A stretch of 22,188 bases of DNA from Betaproteobacteria bacterium. Its GTDB lineage: Bacteria > Pseudomonadota > Gammaproteobacteria > Burkholderiales > Nitrosomonadaceae. This document shows positions 16,067 to 22,188 of this stretch, piece after piece. The translations under genes and the position numbers were made by a program. Under the pieces are notes generated by a model that saw only the letters and a list, made by a program, of their open reading frames with translations, did not search any database and was not told the origin of the DNA. Position 1 is the first letter of the stretch. Every line of letters starts with the position of its first letter. The stretch is taken from contig JAHZIU010000079.1 in NCBI GenBank assembly GCA_022601315.1, forward strand, positions 1 to 22,188, read 5' to 3'.

Positions 16067-17425
16067 ATGCAAGCGAATCAGAGCAAAAAGAAATTGTTGG
16101 TTATAGAAGATGACCTGGGACTGCAGAAACAGTTACGCTGGAATTTTGATACGTATGAAGTATTGGTTGCTTCAGATCGTGAAAGCGCCCTGGCTCAAGT
16201 GCGCAGGTTTGAACCACACGTTGTCACAATGGATCTCGGGTTGCCACCGGATCCAGACGGGTCTACCGAAGGACTCGCCACATTACAACAAATACTTGCG
16301 CTGGTTCCAGATACTAAAGTGATCGTTCTTACTGGTAATCAAAATCATGCAAATGCCTTAAAAGCTATTGAGTTAGGCGCCTACGATTTTCATCAAAAAC
16401 CTTTTGATCCGGAAATGTTGGGATTAGTTGTTGAAAGAGCTTTTTATTTACATGCATTGCAAGAAGAAAATCGGAATTTATTACATACGCAAAGTGATTC
16501 ACCGATAGACGGTATATTTACACGTGCGCCTTCTTTAATAAAAGCATGTCGAAGCATTGAGAAAATTGCGCCTTCCGATGTCACAGTAATGTTATTGGGT
16601 GATAGTGGTACAGGTAAAGAAGTTATGGCACGAGCGCTTCATCAATTGAGTAATCGTGGTGATAAGCGTTTTGTGGCAATAAACTGTGCAGCAATACCGG
16701 AAGCTTTGCTGGAAAGCGAACTTTTTGGTTATGAGAAAGGGGCCTTTACAGGCGCTAACAAGCAAACACTCGGAAAAATTGAATTGGCTAATGGCGGTAC
16801 TTTTTTTCTTGATGAGGTTGGTGATCTATCAATGCCATTGCAGGCTAAATTACTACGCTTTCTGCAGGAGCGCGTCATTGAACGTATTGGTGGGCGTGAA
16901 GAAATTTCTGTTGATGTGCGCGTTGTTTGTGCAACGCATCAGAAATTAAAGCAACTGATGGAGACAGGTGAGTTTCGTGAAGATCTCTACTATCGGTTAT
17001 GCGAAATCATTATTAATATTCCACCTTTAAGAGACAGAGAAGGCGATGCGGTCCTACTAGCGCATTACTTTAAAAACAAATTTTGTGCTAAAGAAGGGCG
17101 TGCTTCATTAAACTTTAGTGAAGAAGCTTTGGCTGCAATTGAAATGCATCAATGGCCGGGGAATGTGCGTGAAATGGAAAACTGTATTAAGCGTGCTGTT
17201 ATAATGGCTGAAGGGCCGCAGATCAGTGCCGAAGACCTTGGGCTGCAAGTTTCTGACCTTGATGTTGAGCCAGTAAATCTTCGCCAGGTACGTGAAAAAG
17301 AAGAATGTAAAGCCTTAGTGAAGGCATTGGCAAGGGTAGATGGGAACGTTGCTAAAGCTGCTAAATTACTGGGTGTTAGTCGTCCGACCATTTATGATTT
17401 AATGAGTAGATGCGGGCTAAAATAA
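16067..17425 (+). CDS. prsR: PEP-CTERM-box sigma-54-dependent response regulator PrsR
   Basis: A 452-residue NtrC-class activator. The receiver domain (about 8-125) has the acidic pair in IEDD, the phosphoacceptor Asp56 in VTMDLGLPPDPDG, and the conserved Lys in HQKPFD. The AAA+ domain (about 150-385) has Walker A GDSGTGKE (178-185), the sigma-54 contact loop GAFTGA (225-230) and Walker B FFLDEVGD. The C-terminus ends in a Fis-type helix-turn-helix (VAKAAKLLGVSRPTIYDLM). Asp56 in the insertion-containing DLGLPPDPDGSTEG is characteristic of PrsR. It should be phosphorylated by PrsK and activate sigma-54 promoters of exopolysaccharide and PEP-CTERM genes. I found no convincing -24/-12 promoter in this window, so its targets are probably elsewhere. 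Confidence 0.9.
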   Translation: MQANQSKKKLLVIEDDLGLQKQLRWNFDTYEVLVASDRESALAQVRRFEPHVVTMDLGLPPDPDGSTEGLATLQQILALVPDTKVIVLTGNQNHANALKAIELGAYDFHQKPFDPEMLGLVVERAFYLHALQEENRNLLHTQSDSPIDGIFTRAPSLIKACRSIEKIAPSDVTVMLLGDSGTGKEVMARALHQLSNRGDKRFVAINCAAIPEALLESELFGYEKGAFTGANKQTLGKIELANGGTFFLDEVGDLSMPLQAKLLRFLQERVIERIGGREEISVDVRVVCATHQKLKQLMETGEFREDLYYRLCEIIINIPPLRDREGDAVLLAHYFKNKFCAKEGRASLNFSEEALAAIEMHQWPGNVREMENCIKRAVIMAEGPQISAEDLGLQVSDLDVEPVNLRQVREKEECKALVKALARVDGNVAKAAKLLGVSRPTIYDLMSRCGLK

Positions 17426-17668
17426 ATACGAATTTAGTATCTTAGCTTGTAACCATTTTGATAAAAGTTTTTTCCACGCTCGAACGATAGTTGATTGCAG
17501 AATTTTCTTGCTAGCAGAGCTGAAATACATGGCGTATCAGCAATTCACGAGATTCAAAAGTATTTGCAAAATCGATTCAGTCCAACCGTTTATTTTCAGT
17601 TCCATTACACCCACAGCAGTAATTTCTTTCACAGCAGATCAAAGCTTTATTGAAAATTGGTTTGCAGA

Positions 17669-17696
17669 TTGCATTCTAGCCAAAAATATCTATAAT
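17669..17696 (+). promoter_or_regulatory. Candidate hemP promoter
   Basis: TTGCAT (17669-17674, weak -35) and a perfect TATAAT (17691-17696) are separated by 16 bases. The predicted start near 17703 falls inside the Fur box, so repressor binding would block initiation. The 17426-17735 gap holds nothing else I can identify. A 69-codon frame there runs through this promoter and is rejected. Confidence 0.55.
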
Positions 17697-17717
17697 ACGA
17701 ATCATTATCATTATTAA
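17697..17717. promoter_or_regulatory. Fur box upstream of hemP
   Basis: The run ACGAATCATTATCATTATTAA contains ATCATTATCATTATT, the overlapping hexamer pattern of Fur sites (consensus GATAATGATAATCATTATC). It sits immediately after the -10 box and about 19 bases before the hemP ATG. Iron-replete repression of hemP is the expected effect. Confidence 0.8.
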
Positions 17718-17735
17718 TGTAACGTAGGTATCGTG

Positions 17736-17921
17736 ATGGATAATTTAAGCATAACTCATGTCAATAAGACTATTTCATATAAACCTGTGATCCCGAATCA
17801 AGACGCTACCATTCATAGCGATCTATTATTTGTAAATGGAGATGTGTTGTTAATTCAGCATCGGGGTGAACAATATCTATTACGCCGAACGCGTAATGGT
17901 AAGTTAATTCTGACTAAATAG
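17736..17921 (+). CDS. hemP: Hemin uptake protein HemP
   Basis: A 61-residue protein whose second half matches the HemP family: a hydrophobic LLFVNGDVLLIQHRGEQYLL segment followed by LRRTRNGKLILTK, the conserved C-terminal signature. HemP is a small basic protein tied to haem acquisition and, in some bacteria, to regulation of haem receptor genes. ATG at 17736 is preferred over the adjacent GTG at 17733 because TAGG lies 7 bases before it. The promoter and Fur box directly upstream support iron-controlled expression. Unusually, no TonB-dependent receptor or haem transporter lies beside it. The next gene is bfr, 260 bases downstream. The N-terminal half is variable in the family and tells little. 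Confidence 0.9.
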   Translation: MDNLSITHVNKTISYKPVIPNQDATIHSDLLFVNGDVLLIQHRGEQYLLRRTRNGKLILTK

Positions 17922-17999
17922 TTGACTAAATATACTGGATAGGTAGACTTATTAATACAGAGTCGCCTTTTTTAAGTGTAGTGCAAATTTGTACGGTTA

Positions 18000-18027
18000 T
18001 TGCTCTGTTAACTGATGACAGTATACA
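18000..18027 (+). promoter_or_regulatory. Weak candidate promoter of bfr
   Basis: TTGCTC (18000-18005) and TATACA (18022-18027) are spaced by 16 bases. If used, bfr mRNA would have a leader of about 150 bases containing a small CCACC/GGTGG hairpin near 18077-18090. No Fur box is visible here. Both boxes are poor matches. Confidence 0.3.
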
Positions 18028-18181
18028 GCTCTAGATTTATTTAGTTCGGGTGTAACCGGTTTTTGGTTTGATATGCCACCACAAAGGTGGGCAGATACAG
18101 ATTAAATGCATAAAAAACGGCGCCTTTGCTCTCACTAATAACCCACTCGTTTATTCGAGAATCTCGCCTGAGGAGGCAATA

Positions 18182-18646
18182 ATGAAAGGTAATGCAGATA
18201 TAATTAATTGGCTCAATCGCCAACTACAATTAGAACTTACGGCTATCAATCAGTATTTTCTACATGCCCGAATGTATAAAAACTGGGGTTTTAACGACTT
18301 AGGAAAGCATGAGTACGAAGAATCCATCGAAGAAATGAAACATGCCGACGCATTAGTTGAGCGTATTTTATTCCTAGAAGGCTTACCTAACTTACAAGAA
18401 CTTGGTAAGCTAATGATTGGTGAAAAAGTGGAAGAGTGCATAGCCTGTGATCTCAAGCTAGAACAAACTGGTCGTGAGACATTGATTGCTGCGATCGCAG
18501 CTTGTGAAGAGGCGAAGGACTATGTGTCACGAGAGCTTTTAGAGGATCTGTTAGAAGATACTGAAGAGCATATTGACTGGTGTGAAACTCAGCTGGATGT
18601 GATGCAAAAAGTTGGTATTCAGAACTGGCTGCAGAGTCAAATGTAA
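18182..18646 (+). CDS. bfr: Bacterioferritin (haem-binding subunit)
   Basis: A 154-residue ferritin-like subunit very similar to E. coli Bfr ([58 protein letters not shown]). It assembles into a 24-mer that stores iron. Met52, which binds haem between subunit pairs, is present. Of the di-iron ligands, Glu18, Glu51, His54, Glu94 and His130 are present, but the position of Glu127 is Thr (EDTEEH instead of DEEGH). This may weaken the ferroxidase centre. The start at 18182 is fixed by a near-perfect GAGGAGG 5 bases upstream. A longer frame from 18068 has no support. hemP lies upstream, and no ferredoxin gene (bfd) is adjacent. Confidence 0.95.
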   Translation: MKGNADIINWLNRQLQLELTAINQYFLHARMYKNWGFNDLGKHEYEESIEEMKHADALVERILFLEGLPNLQELGKLMIGEKVEECIACDLKLEQTGRETLIAAIAACEEAKDYVSRELLEDLLEDTEEHIDWCETQLDVMQKVGIQNWLQSQM

Positions 18647-18660
18647 TTTACGCTACCCTT

Positions 18661-18689
18661 GTCTCTGGAGTGCTGCCTGCTTCAGAGAC
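18661..18689 (+). terminator. Probable bfr terminator
   Basis: GTCTCTGGAG (18661-18670) pairs with CTTCAGAGAC (18680-18689) through ten pairs including one G-U, around a 9-base loop, 14 bases after the bfr stop. A T-rich stretch (ATTTTTCG) comes only about 12 bases later, so termination efficiency is uncertain. Confidence 0.6.
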
Positions 18690-18791
18690 GTTACTTCTGA
18701 ATTTTTCGTTTGAAGTGGCCCATGTGTTTATGTGTAAATCTGTACGATTTTCTGAGTAAATTTATAATTTTCAGACAGAAATCATTACCTG

Positions 18792-18828
18792 GAATTTCCC
18801 ATTAAAAAAATAAATTAACGGGAAATTC
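18792..18828 (-). terminator. Probable terminator of the imelysin gene
   Basis: GAATTTCCC (18792-18800) and GGGAAATTC (18820-18828) form a perfect 9-bp stem around an A/T-rich 19-base loop, beginning 14 bases after the imelysin stop on the minus strand. It also faces the convergent bfr gene and may work from both sides. Confidence 0.5.
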
Positions 18829-18842
18829 TGATTTTCAAATGG

Positions 18843-20153
18843 TCATTCTGCCAAAGGTAACAACTGATTCGACAGTGTTACTAGGAGTGCATTTACTGCA
18901 TCTATAGCTGTTTGTACATCGGCAGGGCTTGTTAAAATTGCTTCTGCAAATGGCTGAGGGATCGCGTTAATCGCCACAATTGCTGCTTCAATCTGGTTAT
19001 TGATTGTTTCATCTAAAGTGGGATTTATTGACTTCACTAAAGCATTTAAACCGGGTCCTTCAGACAATAAATAATTTCCGGTATAAACATTACGAATCGA
19101 CCGGACATTATCCATAAAATCGGCGCGTGAATTAAAGCTAAATTGTGATTCAACCAGTGTAGCGTCTCTTAGTCTTGTTGGATCTTCAAGTTTTACACTT
19201 GCTAATTCACCGGCAATGCCAATCATGCCTTCAATCATTTCTTGAAGTGCCGCTGTTTGACTCGTATATGTCGTACTACCGATGCCCGCTTGGGAAAATT
19301 CTGCAAGAAAATTTCCTTCATTTGGATTCCAACCCTGCGCTAATCTTTGGGTATCATTGGCCAATACGTTTGCTACTGCGCCTAAGTACATTAATTCTCT
19401 TTCTGTGAATTCCGCACTTGTCTTATTACCGTCTTGTCCAAATAGTAAGAACTCTATGACATGAAAGCCTTTTAAATCATCACTAAATGCACTGGCTGAT
19501 TCGACGGTTAATTCTGTATTACTATCCAATAAATTTTGTAAGTCAGTCGAATTCACAGGCCAGCTATCCATCGCCGGGTCTAACCCCTCAGTGTCAACCG
19601 GGCCGAATAAAAATGCCTCTGACTGTTCCCAGGGGCGCCGTGTATTAACCCACTGTCGCTGAGCAGCTGAAAGATTAACGTCATTTGTTTCAAATCGTAA
19701 TTTAACGACCGCAGTATTGAGCTTTTCTGCACGATCTGCTAAATCACGATAGGTGTTGTAGATCACATTACGAGCATAGTTTTGAATCACCTGTTCTCTG
19801 GTAGGTGTACTGGCATCAGCCGAAACGATAAGTTGGCGTGGAATTGAATAGGCGCTAGCACCATCCGTATTTTCTGCTCGGACAGAAACAAAGAAACCGC
19901 TGCCTGCTGGCAGTGTCTCACTGATACGGCTTAAGTTGCCCATATCAAATACACCAAAAAGAGAACCGTTCGCAATGTCAGTTGCAATAATCGTATAATT
20001 ATCAGCGTCAGGCACTTCATCCCAATAAAAATGAACTTGCGGCCCATCAGGGGAAACATATAACATTGGTGTCGCTGGTGATTCTGCCCATGCAGATGAT
20101 GATGTCAAAAAAATGCCAGCACCAATAATCATGAACTTAATTTCATTCTTCAT
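18843..20153 (-). CDS. Imelysin-family periplasmic iron-linked protein with N-terminal fibronectin-like domain
   Basis: The 436-residue product has a signal peptide (cleavage probably after AWA, residue 23). A beta-rich fibronectin-like domain follows (about 25-112; YWDEVPDADNYTI, FVSVRAENTDGAS). The rest is an imelysin (EfeO/IrpA/ICMP, former peptidase M75) helical domain, with RRPWEQSEAFLFGPV (172-186) and the family's GxHxxE motif in GFHVIEFLLFG (Gly229, His231, Glu234). Imelysins are periplasmic or surface iron-regulated proteins thought to bind iron or haem. Protease activity is doubtful. I chose ATG 20153, with GGAAGG about 9 bases upstream. A start at 20240 would bury the signal peptide. 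It follows the RTX gene on the same strand after 244 bases. The extra N-terminal domain matches the one in the di-haem protein at 21686. Confidence 0.87.
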   Translation of the reverse strand: MKNEIKFMIIGAGIFLTSSSAWAESPATPMLYVSPDGPQVHFYWDEVPDADNYTIIATDIANGSLFGVFDMGNLSRISETLPAGSGFFVSVRAENTDGASAYSIPRQLIVSADASTPTREQVIQNYARNVIYNTYRDLADRAEKLNTAVVKLRFETNDVNLSAAQRQWVNTRRPWEQSEAFLFGPVDTEGLDPAMDSWPVNSTDLQNLLDSNTELTVESASAFSDDLKGFHVIEFLLFGQDGNKTSAEFTERELMYLGAVANVLANDTQRLAQGWNPNEGNFLAEFSQAGIGSTTYTSQTAALQEMIEGMIGIAGELASVKLEDPTRLRDATLVESQFSFNSRADFMDNVRSIRNVYTGNYLLSEGPGLNALVKSINPTLDETINNQIEAAIVAINAIPQPFAEAILTSPADVQTAIDAVNALLVTLSNQLLPLAE

Positions 20154-20350
20154 AGTATTTACCTTCCAATTATAGTTAGTATTTATGTGCTTAACGGATC
20201 TGTTGAGAGCACAATAATTTTTTTGCAAAAATGTACCCAATTGCTATTTATCTAAATTCTTACTTAGATGATATTTAGAGTAGGGTCAGGTTGCTCGTCC
20301 CGAGAAAGGGTAGATGTGGTCTTGAAAAACTGTAGCTTGCAGCCAAATGA

Positions 20351-20378
20351 CTGTTGATTGCACAACAGGTTTTTTTAA
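20351..20378 (+). terminator. Plus-strand terminator-like hairpin with no matching gene
   Basis: CTGTTG (20351-20356) pairs with CAACAG (20363-20368), followed by GTTTTTTTAAG on the plus strand. It has the layout of a small intrinsic terminator, but only for plus-strand transcription, and no plus-strand gene ends here. It lies between the minus-strand RTX and imelysin genes. Confidence 0.3.
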
Positions 20379-20397
20379 GTAGTCTTAACCAACAAGG

Positions 20398-20997
20398 TTA
20401 TATCTCGAAAACGATCATGTCAGGTGATATATCAATGAGCTGAACACCGACAAAATCAATCCAGGCATTCGGGCCAAATTCAACCTTTAGACTGTCTTCA
20501 CTTTCGCTGATAGCGGTTACAAATGGGACGAGCTCATCATAGCTGTTGATGCCTAATGTTGTAGCATCAAAAAATAATCGGTCCTCCCCAGGTGTAAAAT
20601 CAAGCACCCGAAAAAATCCAGAATCATAAAAACCAAAGGTGTCGTTACCAAGGTCGCCAAACAGCTGATCATGTCCACCGCCAGCGCGTAGGATGTCATT
20701 TCCTAAACCGCCAAATAGCTTGTCAGTACCACTTTGTCCATCCAGATCGTCATTGCCGAAGTCGCCATCAAGCGTATCGTTTCCAGCTCCGCCTTTTAAT
20801 ACATCGTTCCCACCTCCCCCTGCGAGCTCGTCATTACCGAAATCGGCTTGATAGATATTGTCTAACTCATCGCCAATGAAAAGAAAGTCATCCTTACCAA
20901 ATCCGCCAGAGCCGAATCCTACAAATTCGATGCCGTCTATAATCTCAATTATTCCTGATGATCCGATATTCGGTCGATTTATAACCGCTACTGCCAT
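20398..20997 (-). CDS. Small RTX calcium-binding protein, probably secreted
   Basis: The 199-residue acidic product contains eight tandem nonapeptide RTX repeats at residues 51-122 (for example GGGGNDVLK, GGAGNDTLD, GDFGNDDLD, GGLGNDILR). These fold as a parallel beta-roll binding Ca2+ in regular turns. A C-terminal region of about 75 residues with VLDFTPGEDRLFFD and a hydrophobic end is typical of RTX proteins exported by type I secretion. No N-terminal signal peptide is present. The first 50 residues are Gly/Ile-rich and not recognised. No catalytic domain is visible. Start ATG 20997 has GGAG 8 bases upstream. A candidate Fur site lies upstream, and the neighbours are an imelysin and a di-haem protein, so iron-controlled release of a small calcium-folded protein is inferred. 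Confidence 0.85.
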   Translation of the reverse strand: MAVAVINRPNIGSSGIIEIIDGIEFVGFGSGGFGKDDFLFIGDELDNIYQADFGNDELAGGGGNDVLKGGAGNDTLDGDFGNDDLDGQSGTDKLFGGLGNDILRAGGGHDQLFGDLGNDTFGFYDSGFFRVLDFTPGEDRLFFDATTLGINSYDELVPFVTAISESEDSLKVEFGPNAWIDFVGVQLIDISPDMIVFEI

Positions 20998-21075
20998 ACT
21001 TTGACTCCAAAAAGAGAAGATTTTTAAAATTATTTACAGTGATGCATTATGATTTTATGTAATGCTAATAATAAT

Positions 21076-21094
21076 AATACATATTCTCATTCGC
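21076..21094 (-). promoter_or_regulatory. Candidate Fur box upstream of the RTX gene
   Basis: Read on the minus strand, GCGAATGAGAATATGTATT matches the 19-base Fur consensus at 12 positions, with GAATGAGAAT close to two GATAAT hexamers. It lies about 80 bases upstream of the RTX start codon in a very A/T-rich stretch, which raises the chance of a fortuitous match. Confidence 0.45.
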
Positions 21095-21301
21095 ATCAAA
21101 TTGGAAATACAATTTATTGCTGATCCCAATTAAAAATTTGCTTGGAAAAAGTGATTTGTACAGGTTGAAAAATAGCTAGCCTAAATATTGCACCAGTACG
21201 TTAGATTTTGGCCTGTAATCGTTATTCCTGATGGTTTTTAGAAAATTTCTAGAAAATAACAGTTTGTACTGACGACGCACTTGCTGGTTTTTAACTTGCC
21301 C

Positions 21302-21401
21302 TGTATTGAATAGAACGCACATACTCTCTACGCCGCAGAATAACTGCGTCTCCGGTCGCGAGCACACTCAATTCAATACAAGGTGGCGTTTAAATTCCAC
21401 C
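21302..21401. repeat. Nested inverted repeats, structured element of unknown nature
   Basis: TGTATTGAAT (21302-21311) is exactly repeated in inverse as ATTCAATACA (21371-21380). Between them CGCAG-AATAA-CTGCG forms a small hairpin. GGTGG (21382-21386) and CCACC (21397-21401) follow as a third stem. The segment is richer in G+C than its surroundings. It could encode a structured RNA or be the remains of a mobile element. Confidence 0.4.
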
Positions 21402-21517
21402 AACTGGTGCTATATTCAGGCTAGATTATAAGGCTACGAAAATTTAGGAATAACTTGTGAACAATCATTTTATATTGGTAAAAGCGACGACTATGCTCAA
21501 CATCTATTATTTGATAT

Positions 21518-21536
21518 AATAATGACAATCATTATC
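21518..21536. promoter_or_regulatory. Fur box upstream of the di-haem oxidoreductase gene
   Basis: AATAATGACAATCATTATC agrees with the 19-base Fur consensus GATAATGATAATCATTATC at 17 positions, and a further ATTA extends the array. A TATAAT at 21515-21520 overlaps its left end, so repressor binding would cover the -10 box. The start codon is about 150 bases downstream, leaving a long leader. Confidence 0.82.
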
Positions 21537-21685
21537 ATTACTATTCTTATTTAATAAAATATAATTAAAAGGATGTAATTTCTGAGAAGAAAAATAGACG
21601 ATGTACTAGTGTGACATTTTCTGTGTTTACAAAAAATAAAGCCCACAAACTGTAAGTAACAGTTCTTTTACCCAATTCCCCAATT

Positions 21686-22188
21686 ATGAAATATTATTTT
21701 TTATCTGGTTTTCTTATATTTATATTCTGTAAAAATGTTTTTGCTGCGCCACCGGCGGCACCCGTTGTTCTTTATTCTGTAGAGGGTCAACAGGTTAATG
21801 TTAGTTGGTCACCAGTTGATAATTCTGTTGGATATCGGTTGCATTGGCTTCCCTATCCGATGCCAAACCCTAGAGGTCCGATCAACAGTATGGATCTTGG
21901 GACAGAGACACGGGTATCAGCACAATTGATTGATGGCGCAATGTTTTATGTTGCTATTACTGCCTATAATCAAGAGGGAGACAGTACTTTTTCGAATATC
22001 GAAGTGATAGCGATTAATAATGAGCGCTCTGGAGGTGATACCACTGTTTTCGTCCAGAGTAGTAATGCGTTTGATAATCCCGCACCTAACCTTAGTCCTG
22101 AAGGTGAGGCACGACATATAGTTGGTGATAATGAATTCGAACAAAGTTTCGTTACAGCACCGGCACTCGTAAACAGTGGACTCGGACC
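21686..22188 (+). CDS. N-terminal part of a probable di-haem (DUF1111-like) oxidoreductase with fibronectin-like domain (partial)
   Basis: The frame runs off the right edge after 167 codons. It begins with a signal peptide (cleavage probably after VFA, residue 20). A fibronectin-like domain follows (about 22-110: VNVSWSPVDNSVGYRL, SMDLGTETRVSAQL, FYVAITAYNQEGDS). A segment reading AFDNPAPNLSPEGEARH, then NEFEQSFVTAPALVNSGLG, comes next. That last stretch resembles the start of MauG-like DUF1111 di-haem proteins, where a CxxCH motif normally follows soon after GLGP. No haem motif is included before the edge, so the assignment rests on this short stretch and on the common pairing of DUF1111 proteins with imelysins. 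A Fur box lies upstream. No clear Shine-Dalgarno precedes the ATG. Confidence 0.65.
   Translation, partial: MKYYFLSGFLIFIFCKNVFAAPPAAPVVLYSVEGQQVNVSWSPVDNSVGYRLHWLPYPMPNPRGPINSMDLGTETRVSAQLIDGAMFYVAITAYNQEGDSTFSNIEVIAINNERSGGDTTVFVQSSNAFDNPAPNLSPEGEARHIVGDNEFEQSFVTAPALVNSGLG

Larger units (their letters stand above)
20998..21685. other. Long divergent intergenic region between RTX and di-haem genes
   Basis: This 688-base region holds two candidate Fur sites (21076-21094 and 21518-21536) and a compact set of inverted repeats at 21302-21401, all listed separately. A 63-codon minus-strand frame at 21176-21367 covers those repeats and has no recognisable product. A plus-strand frame ending at 21424 reads IQYKVAFKFHQLVLYSG before its stop but has no start codon after the in-frame stop at 21341. 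It may be the tail of a decayed gene. Confidence 0.5.

Noticed and set aside
17508..17717. 69-codon plus-strand frame upstream of hemP
   Set aside because: It runs through the hemP promoter and Fur box. Its final residues (YNTNHYHY) are simply the translated Fur repeats.
18068..18181. N-terminal extension of bacterioferritin
   Set aside because: The strong GAGGAGG and the family's standard MKG start place the beginning at 18182. The extra 38 residues are leader sequence.
20154..20240. N-terminal extension of the imelysin protein
   Set aside because: The 29 extra residues would hide the signal peptide. A good ribosome binding site precedes 20153.
21176..21367. 63-codon minus-strand frame
   Set aside because: It crosses the inverted repeats at 21302-21401, has no ribosome binding site, and shows no recognisable protein pattern.

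Overview
The window looks like the chromosome of an AT-rich, free-living, probably aquatic gammaproteobacterium. The evidence is a glutamyl-tRNA synthetase gene next to tRNA-Ala(GGC) and tRNA-Glu(UUC) genes with encoded CCA ends, classical Fur boxes, an E. coli-like bacterioferritin, and the XrtA/PEP-CTERM-type exopolysaccharide regulators PrsK and PrsR. The species cannot be named from the sequence alone. No insertion sequence, prophage or CRISPR array is visible.

Layout. (1) 1-140: the C-terminal tail of an unrecognised membrane protein, then a strong hairpin. (2) 318-3613, minus strand: a two-gene ovothiol operon. OvoA (5-histidylcysteine sulfoxide synthase fused to a methyltransferase) overlaps by 4 bases a MalY/PatB-type PLP lyase that fits OvoB. 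(3) 4061-5917, minus strand: a vanadium-dependent bromoperoxidase of the algal/cyanobacterial type, with a perfect CRP-type palindrome upstream. (4) 6507-7553: a 60-residue lipoprotein and a single-pass membrane protein, neither with a known function. (5) 8003-9664, minus strand: tRNA-Glu, tRNA-Ala and gltX. (6) 9851-17425, plus strand: an exopolysaccharide control region. It holds an exported trypsin-like protease, a receiver-like protein lacking the phosphorylatable Asp, a LuxR-type regulator overlapping it, a membrane sugar-phosphate transferase (TIGR03013-like), the sensor kinase PrsK and the sigma-54 activator PrsR. No exosortase or PEP-CTERM protein is present. (7) 17669-18646, plus strand: hemP under a clear Fur box, then bfr. 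(8) 18843-22188: an apparently Fur-controlled periplasmic/secreted iron locus. It contains an imelysin-family protein and a small 8-repeat RTX protein on the minus strand, and, diverging from them, the start of a probable di-haem (DUF1111-like) oxidoreductase cut by the window edge.

How the parts may work together. Regions 2 and 3 both handle peroxide or thiol redox chemistry. Region 6 links membrane sensing to exopolysaccharide synthesis. Regions 7 and 8 concern iron: haem uptake, storage, and an imelysin/di-haem pair. The most distinctive observation is that the imelysin and the di-haem protein, encoded on opposite strands, start with recognisably related fibronectin-like domains straight after their signal peptides, and that a small secreted-type calcium-binding protein with its own candidate Fur site lies between them. 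This is the best candidate for an undescribed system, although imelysin/DUF1111 pairing itself is already known. A second is the pair of tandem non-canonical receiver proteins in front of the exopolysaccharide genes. All functional statements rest on motif reading; no homology search was possible.
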